A DNA stretch of 64,000 nt from Streptomyces typhae (GTDB lineage Bacteria; Actinomycetota; Actinomycetes; Streptomycetales; Streptomycetaceae). A program made the position numbers and the translations under genes. Position 1 is the first letter of the stretch; every line of letters begins with the position of its first letter. Below are positions 41,386 through 49,971 of this stretch, piece after piece. The stretch spans positions 144,093-208,092 of the forward strand of contig NZ_WPNZ01000011.1 in NCBI RefSeq assembly GCF_009755605.1. The letters run 5' to 3'. Below the pieces are notes generated by a model. The model saw only the letters and a list, made by a program, of their open reading frames with translations, did no database searches and was not told where the DNA came from.

Positions 41386-42155
41386 ATGTCCGACACGCTG
41401 TGGGTCCTCGTCACCGCGCTCGCCGGGGCCGCCGCGGGCGGCCTGAACGCCTTGGGCGGGGGCGGCACGTTCGTGGCGCTGCCCGCGCTGGTCGCGGCGG
41501 GGGTGCCGCCGGTGACGGCGAACGCGTCGTCGACCGTCGCGCTCGTCCCCGCCGCGGTGGCCGGGGCGTGGGTCCTCCGGCGTGAACTGGCCCCGGTGGG
41601 CGGGGCGTCGACGCGGGCGCTGACCGGGGTGAGCGTGCTCGGCGGCGGACTCGGGGCGGGGCTGCTCCTGGTCCTTCCCGCGGCCTCGTTCGACGCCGCG
41701 GTGCCGTGGCTCCTCGCGTTCGCGACGCTGCTTCTCGGCTGCGGGCGGCGCCTGTCCGACGCGCTGGGCAGGGCCCTGGGCCGCCCGGTGGGCATGGGGC
41801 CCCGGACCCTCCTCGCGGGGCAGTTCGCCCTCGCCCTGTACGGCGGATACTTCGGCGGAGCCGTAGGCATCATGATGCCGGCCGTGTGGGGCATCGGCCT
41901 CGGCCTCGACCCGGCGGCCGGACACCCGATGCGGATCGCGCAGGTCGCGGCGGTCTACGCGGGCGCGACCGCCCTGTACCTGCTCGCCTCGGACGCCCTG
42001 GACACGCCCGCTCTTTCGCCGCCCTGCTCACGGGCGCGATGGCCGGCGGCTACGCGGGCGCCCACCTGGCACGCCGCCTCCCCGCCCGGGTGCTGCGCGC
42101 CGTCGTCCTGTCCACCGCCGCGACCATGACCGCCCTCTACTTCGTACGAGGTTGA
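41386..42155 (+). pseudogene. TSUP-family (sulfite exporter/TauE) permease with frameshift
   Basis: ATG 41386 begins 'LWVLVTALAGAAAGGLNALGGGGTFVALPALVAAGVPPVTANASSTVALVPAAVAGAW', the classical TSUP first half with helices and the 'GGGGTF' and 'NASST' motifs. The second half continues to 'ALYLLASDALDTPAL' at 42012. From 42015 the correct continuation ('FAALLTGAMAGGYAGAHLARRLPARVLRAVVL') is in another frame and ends at 42155. One base is missing around 42013, giving ~256 residues in total if repaired. Loss of the last two helices would probably inactivate it. A sequencing error in this T/C run cannot be excluded. Confidence 0.8.
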
Positions 42156-42343
42156 GCACGCCGCCGCACGAGGTTGCGCGGGCCACCGGCCGGCCGTACC
42201 ACGGAGTCGGCCGCAACCTCACCCCGCACGTGCAGGACAATGGACCCGTCGAGGTCACCTCGGAGCACGACGACCCGGTGACCCACGGCGACCTCCGCAT
42301 CAAGGGCCGCTTCGGCCATCGGTACGTACAGAACCGGGACTGA
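42152..42343 (+). pseudogene. Remnant of a formate dehydrogenase [4Fe-4S] domain lacking all cysteines
   Basis: A 63-codon frame from TTG 42152 overlapping the TSUP stop. 'RPYHGVGRNLTPHVQDN' and 'VTSEHDDPVTHGDLRIKGRFGHRYVQNRD' match the N-terminal Fe4S4 domain of molybdopterin formate dehydrogenases, which reads C-P-Y-C-G-V-G-C...L-C-[IV]-K-G-R-F-G. At the four cluster-ligand positions this copy has Arg, His, Arg and Arg. The frame stops right after the domain, so the catalytic subunit is absent. It precedes fdhD by five bases. Either a decayed 5' fragment left after deletion or a small protein that has lost its cluster; no good ribosome site supports translation. Confidence 0.65.
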
Positions 42344-42348
42344 TCGAC

Positions 42349-43215
42349 ATGGGACGAGTCACGGAGCGCCGCCGCGTCATCCGCATCCGCGACGGCGCGG
42401 TCAGCGAGCGCGCCGACACGCTCGTGGCCGAGGAACCGCTGGAGATCCGGCTCGACGGCAAGCCGCTGGCGATCACCATGCGCACCCCCGGTGACGACTT
42501 CGCCCTGGCCGCCGGATTCCTCGTCAGCGAGGGCGTCCTCGGCTCGGCCGACGAGCTGCGGAACATCGTGTACTGCGCGGGCGCGACCGCGGACGGCACG
42601 AACACGTACAACGTGGTGGACGTGAGCACCGCTCCCGGTGTCGTCGTCCCGGACATCACATTGGAGCGCAACGTCTACACGACGTCGTCCTGCGGGCTGT
42701 GCGGCAAGGCCAGCCTGGACGCGGTCCGCACCACCGCGCGCCGGCCCATCGACGACGACCCCGGCGGCACCGGCGCTCCCCCGGTCCGGCTGACGCCCGA
42801 GCTGCTCGCCCGCCTCCCCGACCGGCTGCGCGCGTCCCAGCGGGTCTTCGACCGGACCGGCGGGCTGCACGCGGCGGCCCTGTTCACCGAGGACGGCGAC
42901 CTGATCGACGTCCGTGAGGACGTGGGCCGCCACAACGCCGTCGACAAGATCGTGGGGCGGGCGCTCCAGGAGGGGCGGCTGCCGCTGGCCCGCACGGTCC
43001 TGATGGTGTCCGGGCGCGCCTCCTTCGAGCTGGCGCAGAAGGCCGTGATGGCGGGCGTCCCGGTGCTCGCCGCGGTCTCCGCGCCCTCGTCCCTCGCCGT
43101 CGACCTCGCCGCCGAGACCGGTCTGACCCTGATCGGGTTCCTGCGCGGCTCCTCCATGAACGTGTACGCGGGCGAGCACCGCGTGGCCCTGCGGACCGCG
43201 GTTGCGCGGGCCTGA
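42349..43215 (+). CDS. fdhD: Formate dehydrogenase accessory sulfurtransferase FdhD
   Basis: A 288-residue protein from ATG 42349. It contains the essential 'SSCGLCGK' motif (C115, C118) used to transfer sulfur from IscS-type desulfurase to the molybdenum cofactor of formate dehydrogenase. Other family parts are 'EEPLEIRLDGKPLAITMRTPGDDFALAAGFLVSEG', 'GGLHAAALF', 'DVREDVGRHNAVDKIVG' and 'VLMVSGRASFELAQKA'. Full length. An intact formate dehydrogenase gene is not in the window; only the remnant just upstream. FdhD must serve an enzyme encoded elsewhere or be a leftover. Confidence 0.95.
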   Translation: MGRVTERRRVIRIRDGAVSERADTLVAEEPLEIRLDGKPLAITMRTPGDDFALAAGFLVSEGVLGSADELRNIVYCAGATADGTNTYNVVDVSTAPGVVVPDITLERNVYTTSSCGLCGKASLDAVRTTARRPIDDDPGGTGAPPVRLTPELLARLPDRLRASQRVFDRTGGLHAAALFTEDGDLIDVREDVGRHNAVDKIVGRALQEGRLPLARTVLMVSGRASFELAQKAVMAGVPVLAAVSAPSSLAVDLAAETGLTLIGFLRGSSMNVYAGEHRVALRTAVARA

Positions 43216-43438
43216 CGCCCTGGTGGACACGGCCGCGGCACACCGGGCAAGCGCGTCGCGCGTCAACGCCGGAAAAATCGTACTTATCCCGTAATCTGGG
43301 CACGTCCGCGCCCGGCCCCGGCCGGGATTCCGTTACGCGCACGCTTCTTGTGTTGCTCCAAGGCCCCCAAGTAGCTTCGGTGACGCGCACGTTGGACGTG
43401 GGATGTCCGAATGTCCGGTCGACATGAAGGGCCGCACG

Positions 43439-45424
43439 ATGCCATCGAGACTCCGTGTACGCCTCAGATCGCCGTACCCCTCCCGGCCGCGGCCCGCCGC
43501 GCGCCGGTCACGCACCGCGCTCCGGTCACGTACCGCTCCCCGGCCGCGCTCCCTCGCCGCCCTGACCGCCGCCGCTCTCGCCGCCCTGGCCCTGCCACCG
43601 GCGCTCGGCTCCACGGCGCGGGCCGCGAACGAGGCGCCGAGGGCTCCGTTCGACCAGCAGATCCTGTTCAAGGCTTCCCAGGATCCCGGCTACGCGTGCT
43701 TCCGGATACCAGCGATCGTGAAGACGGTGAAGGGAACGCTGCTCGCCTTCGCCGAAGGACGCGTCAACGACTGCAGCGACGCCGGTGACATCGACCTCGT
43801 CCTCAAGCGCAGCGAGGACGGCGGCCGCACCTGGAGCCCGATGCGGGTCATCAACGAGGGCGGCGGCGACACGCACGGCAACCCCGCGCCCGTCGTCGAC
43901 CGCAGGACGGGCCGCATCCTGCTCGCGGAGACCTACAACCCGGGCCGCACCGACGGCAAGAACTGCGAGGTGCCGTGCGAACGCACACCCCACCTCCAGT
44001 ACAGCGACAACGACGGCGAGACCTGGTCGACGCCGCGGGACCTGAGTGACGAGATCCTGCCGAAGAGCTGGAACTCCTGGTACGCGACCGGACCCGTGCA
44101 CGGCATCCAGCTCACCAAGGGCCGGCACAAGGGCCGCCTGGTCGTCACGGTCAACGCCGAGACGTGGAACGGCAGCCGCGTCACCGAGAACCACGCGGCG
44201 CTCGCCCTCAGCGACGACGGCGGCGACACCTGGCGGATCGGCGCGACGGACACGTACCCGATCTCCGAGCGCGACGCCACGTTCCGGCAGAAGCCCTCGG
44301 AGATGACGCTGACCGAGCGTCAGGACGGCTCGGTCTATGTGAGTGGACGCGAGCAGGACGGCACCGACCTCGGCCACCGCGACCACGCGGTGAGCCGCGA
44401 CGGCGGCGAGAGCTTCACCAGCCCGTTCTCGGCCGCCCCCGACCTGTACACACCCCAGGTGCAGGGCTCGACGCTGCGGTGGGGCAACCGGCTCCTGCTC
44501 GCCTGCCCCGGCGACCCCGACCGCCGCCGGACGATGATGATCCGCTCCTCCTACGACGGGGGCCGCACCTGGGACAGCGTGGACCGCGGCACCGTCGTCA
44601 CCACCGACTGGTCCGGCTACTCCGACCTGGTGGCCGTCGACGACGACCGGGCGGGCCTGCTGTACGAGGGCGGCGCCGTCGACGCCCGCGACGAGATCCG
44701 GTTCGCGCGGTTCACGGAGGACTGGCTGAAGCCGCGCCGCGGCCCCGACCCGCGCACCGACGACCGGGCGCGCGGCGCGCGGGACGCGGCGGTGCTCGGC
44801 GGCGCCACCACCACGGACGGCGTGTTCGGCGGCCGGGCGATGGCCTTCGACGGCGAGGACGACGCGGTGCGGCTGCCCTACAGCTCCCGCCTTCCGCTCG
44901 GCACGAAGGACTTCACCGCCTCGCTGTGGTTCCGCTACTCGGCACGGGACGGCGAGCAGCCGCTGCTGTGGATGGGCGGCGTCGGCACCAGCCAGCCGCA
45001 GGTGTGGCTGCGCGCCGAACCGGCCAACGGCCGCGTCCGGGGCCTGATCACCACCCGCGACGGCGGGAGCCCGCCGCGCACGGTGTCGCTCGACACCACC
45101 GGGGCCCACAACGACGGCCGGTGGCACCACCTCGCGCTGCGCCGCGGCGACGGCAGGCTCACGCTGTTCCTCGACGGCACCCCGCTGTCGCGGGACGACG
45201 TCCCGGGCAGCGTCAGCCGCAACTCCCCGTTCGGCGTGCACGTCGGGCAGCGCATGGACAGCAGGGCCCATTTCGACGGCGCCATCGACGACGTCGCGGT
45301 GTTCGGGCGGGCCCTGTCGGACGGCGAGGTGGAGCGGCTCGGCTCCGACGACGGGCCGTCCTCCGCTGTGAAGTGGGACACCGTCACCTGGCTCCCCATG
45401 GACCGGGTGCGCGCGGGGAACTAG
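43439..45424 (+). CDS. Secreted exo-alpha-sialidase with LamG-type C-terminal domain
   Basis: From ATG 43439 (GAAGGG eight bases upstream; 43403 and 43424 are alternatives) the protein has 661 residues. It has an Arg-rich Sec leader to about residue 63, the FRIP arginine motif ('ACFRIPAIV', R89), and at least four Asp boxes S-x-D-x-G-x-[TS]-[WF] ('SEDGGRTW', 'SDNDGETW', 'SDDGGDTW', 'SYDGGRTW'), defining a six-bladed GH33 propeller. The C-terminal 200 residues are a concanavalin-like LamG domain ('SLWFRYSARDGEQPLLWMGG', 'WHHLALRRGDGRLTLFLDG', 'FDGAIDDVAVFGRAL'). It releases terminal sialic acids from glycans outside the cell. Its downstream neighbour may be co-transcribed. Confidence 0.9.
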   Translation: MPSRLRVRLRSPYPSRPRPAARRSRTALRSRTAPRPRSLAALTAAALAALALPPALGSTARAANEAPRAPFDQQILFKASQDPGYACFRIPAIVKTVKGTLLAFAEGRVNDCSDAGDIDLVLKRSEDGGRTWSPMRVINEGGGDTHGNPAPVVDRRTGRILLAETYNPGRTDGKNCEVPCERTPHLQYSDNDGETWSTPRDLSDEILPKSWNSWYATGPVHGIQLTKGRHKGRLVVTVNAETWNGSRVTENHAALALSDDGGDTWRIGATDTYPISERDATFRQKPSEMTLTERQDGSVYVSGREQDGTDLGHRDHAVSRDGGESFTSPFSAAPDLYTPQVQGSTLRWGNRLLLACPGDPDRRRTMMIRSSYDGGRTWDSVDRGTVVTTDWSGYSDLVAVDDDRAGLLYEGGAVDARDEIRFARFTEDWLKPRRGPDPRTDDRARGARDAAVLGGATTTDGVFGGRAMAFDGEDDAVRLPYSSRLPLGTKDFTASLWFRYSARDGEQPLLWMGGVGTSQPQVWLRAEPANGRVRGLITTRDGGSPPRTVSLDTTGAHNDGRWHHLALRRGDGRLTLFLDGTPLSRDDVPGSVSRNSPFGVHVGQRMDSRAHFDGAIDDVAVFGRALSDGEVERLGSDDGPSSAVKWDTVTWLPMDRVRAGN

Positions 45425-45434
45425 CGTCCCGGGC

Positions 45435-46739
45435 GTGTCCGCAGCCACACAGCCTTACGCCGAGCCGTCCACATCGGGCGGCCCGCCGGGCGGCCGGGGC
45501 GTGCGCCGGACGGTAATCGTCCTGCTGCTCGCCCTGGCCTGCGCGGCCGTGTTCCTGACCGCTCTCCCCGACGGCGACGACGAGGAGAGCGGTCCGGCGT
45601 GCGCGGCGACCACCGTGCGGAGCGCGACCGCGGACGCGCGCCTCACCGGCGCGTTCGGCTCGTACGGCGACGACGGCGCCCGCACCGACGACTGGACGGG
45701 CGGCGACGGGACGCACTCGGTGCGGCTGCCCGGCGGACGGGTCCTGTGGCTGTTCTCCGACACCTTCCTCGGCCGGGTGAACCCCCCGCCCAACCCGCAG
45801 GGCCAGCCGCACGCCTGGCGGGACGGCAGCGCCCCGATGGTGCGCAACTCCGGCGTCGTGATGGACCGTTCGGGCTCCCTGGAACGCACACTGCGCACTC
45901 CCCTGTTCGCCGACCCGGCGCCGGGGCAGTGGCGCTGGCCGGTCGCCGCGAAGGTCGAGCCGCGGCTCCCGGGCGGTGACGAGGACGTGCTGCGGGTGCT
46001 CCTGTGGACCCGGGCCACCGGCACCGGACCGTGGATCTACGGCGTGCCCGCCGCCACCGAGGTCGCCACGCTCTCGCTGCCCGACCTGCGCGTCGAGGGC
46101 ATCACGCAGATCTCGGACCAGCGCGGCGTCCCCGACCCCGCGCGGCGCGTCCTCTACGGCACGACGACCGTCGACGAGGGCGAGTGGACCTATGTCTTCG
46201 GCGGCACCGACGCCCAGGCGAACGCCCGCCCCACCTCGCACGCCTACGTCGCCCGCGTCCCGCGCGGGGGCCTCGCCGACCCCGCCGCCTGGGAGTACTG
46301 GAACGGCTCCGGGTTCTCCCGTACGGGCGAGCCGCGCCCGGTGCTCGGCAACGGCGACCGCAAGGGCGTGGGCAGCGCCTTCACCGTGGTCCGCACCGGC
46401 GGCACCTACGTCCTGCTCACCATGGCCGCGGGCGCCGAGGGCCTGGCGCAGGTCACGTCCTACTGGTCCTGCTCCCCCACCGGGCCCTGGCACGGGCCCG
46501 CCAGGGCGTTCGCGCCGCCGCTGCCGAAGGACACCGCGGACGGCCCCTCGGGCACGGCCGCCGCGGCCCCCTACAACCCGCAGGCGCACCCGGCCGTCAG
46601 CGGCCCGGGGTGTCTGGTGGTGTCGTACGACGTCAACTGGCTCGACCCGACGGCCACGAACGCGCAGGCGCACATCAACCGGAACGTCGAGCTGTACCGG
46701 CCGCGGTTCGTGTCGCTGCGGTTCGCACGGGAGGGCTGA
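45435..46739 (+). CDS. Membrane-anchored DUF4185/DUF5005-like protein
   Basis: A 434-residue protein from GTG 45435, ten bases after the sialidase stop. One membrane helix at about 27-47 ('VIVLLLALACAAVFLTAL') anchors it. The exterior part starts 'DDWTGGDGTHSVRLPGGRVLWLFSDTFLG' and has 'EDVLRVLLWTRATG', 'YGTTTVDEGEWTYVFGG' and 'SYWSCSPTGPWHGP', features of DUF4185/DUF5005 five-bladed-propeller-like proteins seen with glycan-degrading enzymes. No catalytic residues can be named. Its 3' end overlaps the convergent transporter gene by 65 bp. Confidence 0.7.
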   Translation: MSAATQPYAEPSTSGGPPGGRGVRRTVIVLLLALACAAVFLTALPDGDDEESGPACAATTVRSATADARLTGAFGSYGDDGARTDDWTGGDGTHSVRLPGGRVLWLFSDTFLGRVNPPPNPQGQPHAWRDGSAPMVRNSGVVMDRSGSLERTLRTPLFADPAPGQWRWPVAAKVEPRLPGGDEDVLRVLLWTRATGTGPWIYGVPAATEVATLSLPDLRVEGITQISDQRGVPDPARRVLYGTTTVDEGEWTYVFGGTDAQANARPTSHAYVARVPRGGLADPAAWEYWNGSGFSRTGEPRPVLGNGDRKGVGSAFTVVRTGGTYVLLTMAAGAEGLAQVTSYWSCSPTGPWHGPARAFAPPLPKDTADGPSGTAAAAPYNPQAHPAVSGPGCLVVSYDVNWLDPTATNAQAHINRNVELYRPRFVSLRFAREG

Positions 46740-47751
46740 GCGGCGGGTCGGTTGCGAGCACTTCCGACTCCGGGGAAGGCGCCGCGGGCTCCCGGGAGCG
46801 GCGCTTGGCGATGACGGCGCAGACCATCAGCTGCATCTGGTGGAACAGCATCAGGGGCAGCACGGCGAGCGAGGCCCCGGCCCCGAACAGGACGCTGGCC
46901 ATGGGCAGTCCCGCCGCGAGGGACTTCTTCGACCCCGCGAACTGGATGGCCACCCGGTCCGCGCGCCCGAACCCGAGCCACTTCGCCCCGTACCAGGTCA
47001 GCGTGAGCATCACGGTGAGAAGCACCGCCTCGACGCCGAGCAGCGCGCCGAGCCGCGCCGGGCTGACCTGGTGCCAGATGCCCTGCACCATGCCCTGGCT
47101 GAACGCGGTGTAGACGACGAGCAGGATCGAGCCCCGGTCGACGAGGCCCAGCACCTTCTTGTGGCGGGTGAGGAAGGAGCCCACCCAGCGGCGCAGGAAC
47201 TGCCCGGCGAGGAACGGCACGAGCAGTTGCAGCACGATCTTCAGGAGCGAGTCCGCGGAGAACCCGCCCGCGCTGTGGCCGAGCAGTCCGGCCGCGAGCA
47301 GCGGGGTGAGCACGATCCCTGCCAGCGACGAGAAGGAGCCCGCGCAGATCGCCGCCGGGACGTTGCCGCGCGCCAGGGAGGTGAACGCGATCGACGACTG
47401 GATCGTCGAGGGCACCAGGGTCAGGAAGAGCAGGCCGCTGTAGAGCTCCGGCGTCAGGAGGGTGGTCTCCAGGCCCCTGGCCGCGAGTCCGAGCAGCGGG
47501 AAGAGCGTGAACGTGCAGAGCAGCACGGCGAGGTGGAGCCGCCAGTGCCGCAGTCCTTCGAGCGCCTCGCCGGTGGAGAGCCGCGCCCCGTAGAGGAAGA
47601 ACAGGAACGCGACCGCCGCGGTCGAGGCTCCGGACGCCACATCCGCGGCCGTGTCCCTGGCGGGCAGGAGCGCGGCGAGACCCACGGTGCCGAGCAGCGC
47701 CGCGATGTACGGGTCGATCGGCATCCAGGACGGCCAGGACGGGCGTTTCAC
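46675..47751 (-). CDS. Bile acid:sodium symporter family protein
   Basis: From GTG 47751 (GGAG five bases upstream) a 358-residue protein with 9-10 helices of the SBF-like family (PF13593). 'FLFFLYGARLSTGEALEGLRHWRLHL', 'FLTLVPSTIQSSIAFTSLARGNVPAAICAGSFSSLAGIVLTPLL' and 'FAGSKKSLAAGLPMASVLF' are typical, containing the crossing-helix Glu/Pro-type motif region. Substrates of this branch are organic anions. A LysR regulator is divergent 149 bp away and may control it. The last 65 bases overlap the DUF4185-like gene. Confidence 0.85.
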   Translation of the reverse strand: MKRPSWPSWMPIDPYIAALLGTVGLAALLPARDTAADVASGASTAAVAFLFFLYGARLSTGEALEGLRHWRLHLAVLLCTFTLFPLLGLAARGLETTLLTPELYSGLLFLTLVPSTIQSSIAFTSLARGNVPAAICAGSFSSLAGIVLTPLLAAGLLGHSAGGFSADSLLKIVLQLLVPFLAGQFLRRWVGSFLTRHKKVLGLVDRGSILLVVYTAFSQGMVQGIWHQVSPARLGALLGVEAVLLTVMLTLTWYGAKWLGFGRADRVAIQFAGSKKSLAAGLPMASVLFGAGASLAVLPLMLFHQMQLMVCAVIAKRRSREPAAPSPESEVLATDPPLSPPVRTAATRTAAGTARRSG

Positions 47752-47899
47752 AGGGCTCCATACGCTCGGGGGCGGGTTGTTCGGGGACTTCCGGGACTGG
47801 AGGCGGTACGTGCCCTCTCCATGCTCCTCCCTTCCGGAGCGATCGGGAATCCCGTACACCGCTCTGACTGTCATCACGCAGCGCGATAACGTGGGGGGT

Positions 47900-48769
47900 G
47901 TGTACGACCCCGGTCAGCTCCGCACCTTCCTCGCGGTGGCCCAGACGCTGAGTTTCACGCAGGCCGCGCGGCGCCTCGGGCTGCGCCAGTCGACGGTGAG
48001 CCAGCACGTGCGCCGTCTGGAGGACGCGACGGGCCGGCCGCTGTTCGCCCGCGACACGCACCGGGTGGAGCTGACGGAGGCGGGCGAGGCGATGCTCGGA
48101 TTCGCCCGCCGCATCCTGGAGGTGCACGAGCAGGCGGCGAGGTACTTCACCGGGGCGCGGCCCGGCGGACGGCTGCGCTTCGGTGCCTCCGAGGACTTCG
48201 TCCTCACCCGGCTGACCGACATCCTGGAGTCCTTCCGCCGCGGCCACCCCGAGGTGGACCTGGAGCTGACCGTCGAACTCTCCGGCACGCTGCACGAGCG
48301 CCTGGACGCGGGCAAGCTCGACCTGGTCCTCGCCAAGCGGCGCCCGAAGGACCCGCGCGGCGAACTGGTGTGGCGCGACGACCTGGTGTGGATCGGCGCG
48401 CCCCGGCTGCGCCTCGACCCGGCCCTGCCGGTGCCCCTGATCGTGTACCCGCCGCCGGGCATCACCCGCGCGGTGGCCATGGAGGCCCTGGACCGCGACG
48501 GCCGCCCCTGGCGTGTCGCCTGCACCAGCGGCAGCCTGAGCGGGCTGGTGGCCGCGGCCCGCGCGGGACTCGGCGTGATGGCGCACTCGCGGGGCCTCGT
48601 ACCGCCGGGTCTTGCGCGGCTCCCCGACCGGGCGGGGCTGCCCGAGCTCGGCTCGGTGGACTTCGTGCTGCGGCACGGCGACCGGGACACGGCGGCGCGG
48701 GGCGCGTCCGACGCCCTCGCGGCGGCGATCCTCACCGGCGGGGATCGCTTGCAGCGCGGCCGGGGGTGA
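47900..48769 (+). CDS. LysR-family transcriptional regulator
   Basis: A 289-residue protein from GTG 47900. The helix-turn-helix is 'LRTFLAVAQTLSFTQAARRLGLRQSTVSQHVRRLEDATGRPLFAR', and the effector domain begins about 90 ('GRLRFGASEDFVLTRLTDILESFRR'). 'ASED' in place of 'G.....' at that position is common in regulators of transporter genes. Divergent from the bile-acid-symporter homologue, so likely its regulator. Confidence 0.85.
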   Translation: MYDPGQLRTFLAVAQTLSFTQAARRLGLRQSTVSQHVRRLEDATGRPLFARDTHRVELTEAGEAMLGFARRILEVHEQAARYFTGARPGGRLRFGASEDFVLTRLTDILESFRRGHPEVDLELTVELSGTLHERLDAGKLDLVLAKRRPKDPRGELVWRDDLVWIGAPRLRLDPALPVPLIVYPPPGITRAVAMEALDRDGRPWRVACTSGSLSGLVAAARAGLGVMAHSRGLVPPGLARLPDRAGLPELGSVDFVLRHGDRDTAARGASDALAAAILTGGDRLQRGRG

Positions 48770-48811
48770 GCGGTTCCGCGCGCTCCAGGTGCCGTCTGCG
48801 GGCGCTTCGTG

Positions 48812-48845
48812 GCTGGGCGCGCAGTTCCCCGCGCCCCTTCGGGGC
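48812..48845. terminator. Streptomyces-type repeat and hairpin between convergent genes
   Basis: The segment contains 'ctgggcgcgcagttccccgc', which I recognise from many Streptomyces intergenic regions, and a hairpin GCCCC-TTC-GGGGC (48833-48845). It lies between the LysR stop (48769) and the Lrp stop (48869). Confidence 0.6.
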
Positions 48846-48868
48846 CCGGCCGCACCGCGGCCATCGAG

Positions 48869-49852
48869 TCAGCGCTGCGGCCGGTACGTCAACTGCTTCA
48901 CCCGGCGCAGGAACGGCGCAGTCTCCACGTGCTGGACCCCGTCGAGGCGCCCGAGGTCCCCGCTGATGTAGGCGTACAGGCCCGCCGTGTCCGCGGCGAC
49001 GGCCGTCGCGACGAGGTTCGAAGGGCCCGCGGTGGCCGCGGCGTAGGCGATCTCGAAGTGCTCGGCGAGCGCCTGCCCCACGGAGTGCAGCGCGCCCGGC
49101 GCGGCCGTGATCCACAGAACGGCGGCGCTGCGGTATCCGAGCATCTCCGGGGTGTACTCGATGTCGACGAAGACCGCTCCCGAGGCGAGGAGCGCCCCGA
49201 GGCGCCGCTTCACGGCGGACTCGGACAGGCCGGTGGCGCGCTGGAGCTGCGGATAGGTGGCACGGCCGTCCGCTTCGAGCGCGGCCACCAAGGGCTCGTC
49301 CCGGGGTGTGATCCGGGCCGGTCCCGCGCCGGGCCGCGGGGTGTCCGGGGTCAGGGCCGCGCGCTGCTCCGCGGTCAGCGGGGCCAGCTTGCCGAGCCAG
49401 CCGCGGGGCCCGCCGAAGAAGGTGTGCAGGAGCTGGTGGGCGCGGATCTCGACGATGCTCGGCGTCCGCGGCAACTTGCCGAGCAGCAGGTCCTCGTGGT
49501 CGCCGGGGGTGCGGGGCCGGGTCAGGCAGACCACTTCGGTGCCACCGGACGTCAGGCCCACCCAGAAGGTGTCCGGGCGGCGGGCGAGCGCGTTCGCGAT
49601 GGTCGTGGCGGAGTCGGGCGCGCAGCGCAGCCGCAGCATCCAGTGGTCGCGGCCGAGGCGCTCGGCGTTGCGCAGACCCACCACGCGCAGGCCGCCCTCG
49701 GCGGTGAGCCGCCGGTAGCGGCGGGCGATCGTCTGGTCGGAGACACCGAGCACCGCGCCGATCCTGCTGAAGGAGGCGCGCCCGTCGGTCTCCAGGGCCT
49801 GGAGCAGCTTCAGATCCAGGTCGTCCACCGGGCCCGGGGTGTGGCTTTCCAT
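48869..49852 (-). CDS. Lrp/AsnC-family regulator with two HTH domains
   Basis: A 327-residue protein, about twice the normal Lrp length. Residues 9-60 ('VDDLDLKLLQALETDGRASFSRIGAVLGVSDQTIARRYRRL') and about 172-225 ('RDEPLVAALEADGRATYPQLQRATGLSESAVKRRLGAL') are two AsnC-type winged helices, each followed by a RAM-like ligand domain. This tandem form is known in Streptomyces. It is divergent from a DHA2 MFS exporter 120 bp away, a common regulator-exporter pairing, so it probably controls that gene. Confidence 0.85.
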   Translation of the reverse strand: MESHTPGPVDDLDLKLLQALETDGRASFSRIGAVLGVSDQTIARRYRRLTAEGGLRVVGLRNAERLGRDHWMLRLRCAPDSATTIANALARRPDTFWVGLTSGGTEVVCLTRPRTPGDHEDLLLGKLPRTPSIVEIRAHQLLHTFFGGPRGWLGKLAPLTAEQRAALTPDTPRPGAGPARITPRDEPLVAALEADGRATYPQLQRATGLSESAVKRRLGALLASGAVFVDIEYTPEMLGYRSAAVLWITAAPGALHSVGQALAEHFEIAYAAATAGPSNLVATAVAADTAGLYAYISGDLGRLDGVQHVETAPFLRRVKQLTYRPQR

Positions 49853-49971
49853 CGCCTGCCGCCCTTCTGATGTCGGATTCGGACGGTACCCGCCCGCCGG
49901 CCACCGCGATCGTCCGCCCCCGACGGATCGTACGGCGTCGAACGGAACCGAGAGGAAAGAGGGGAACGATC

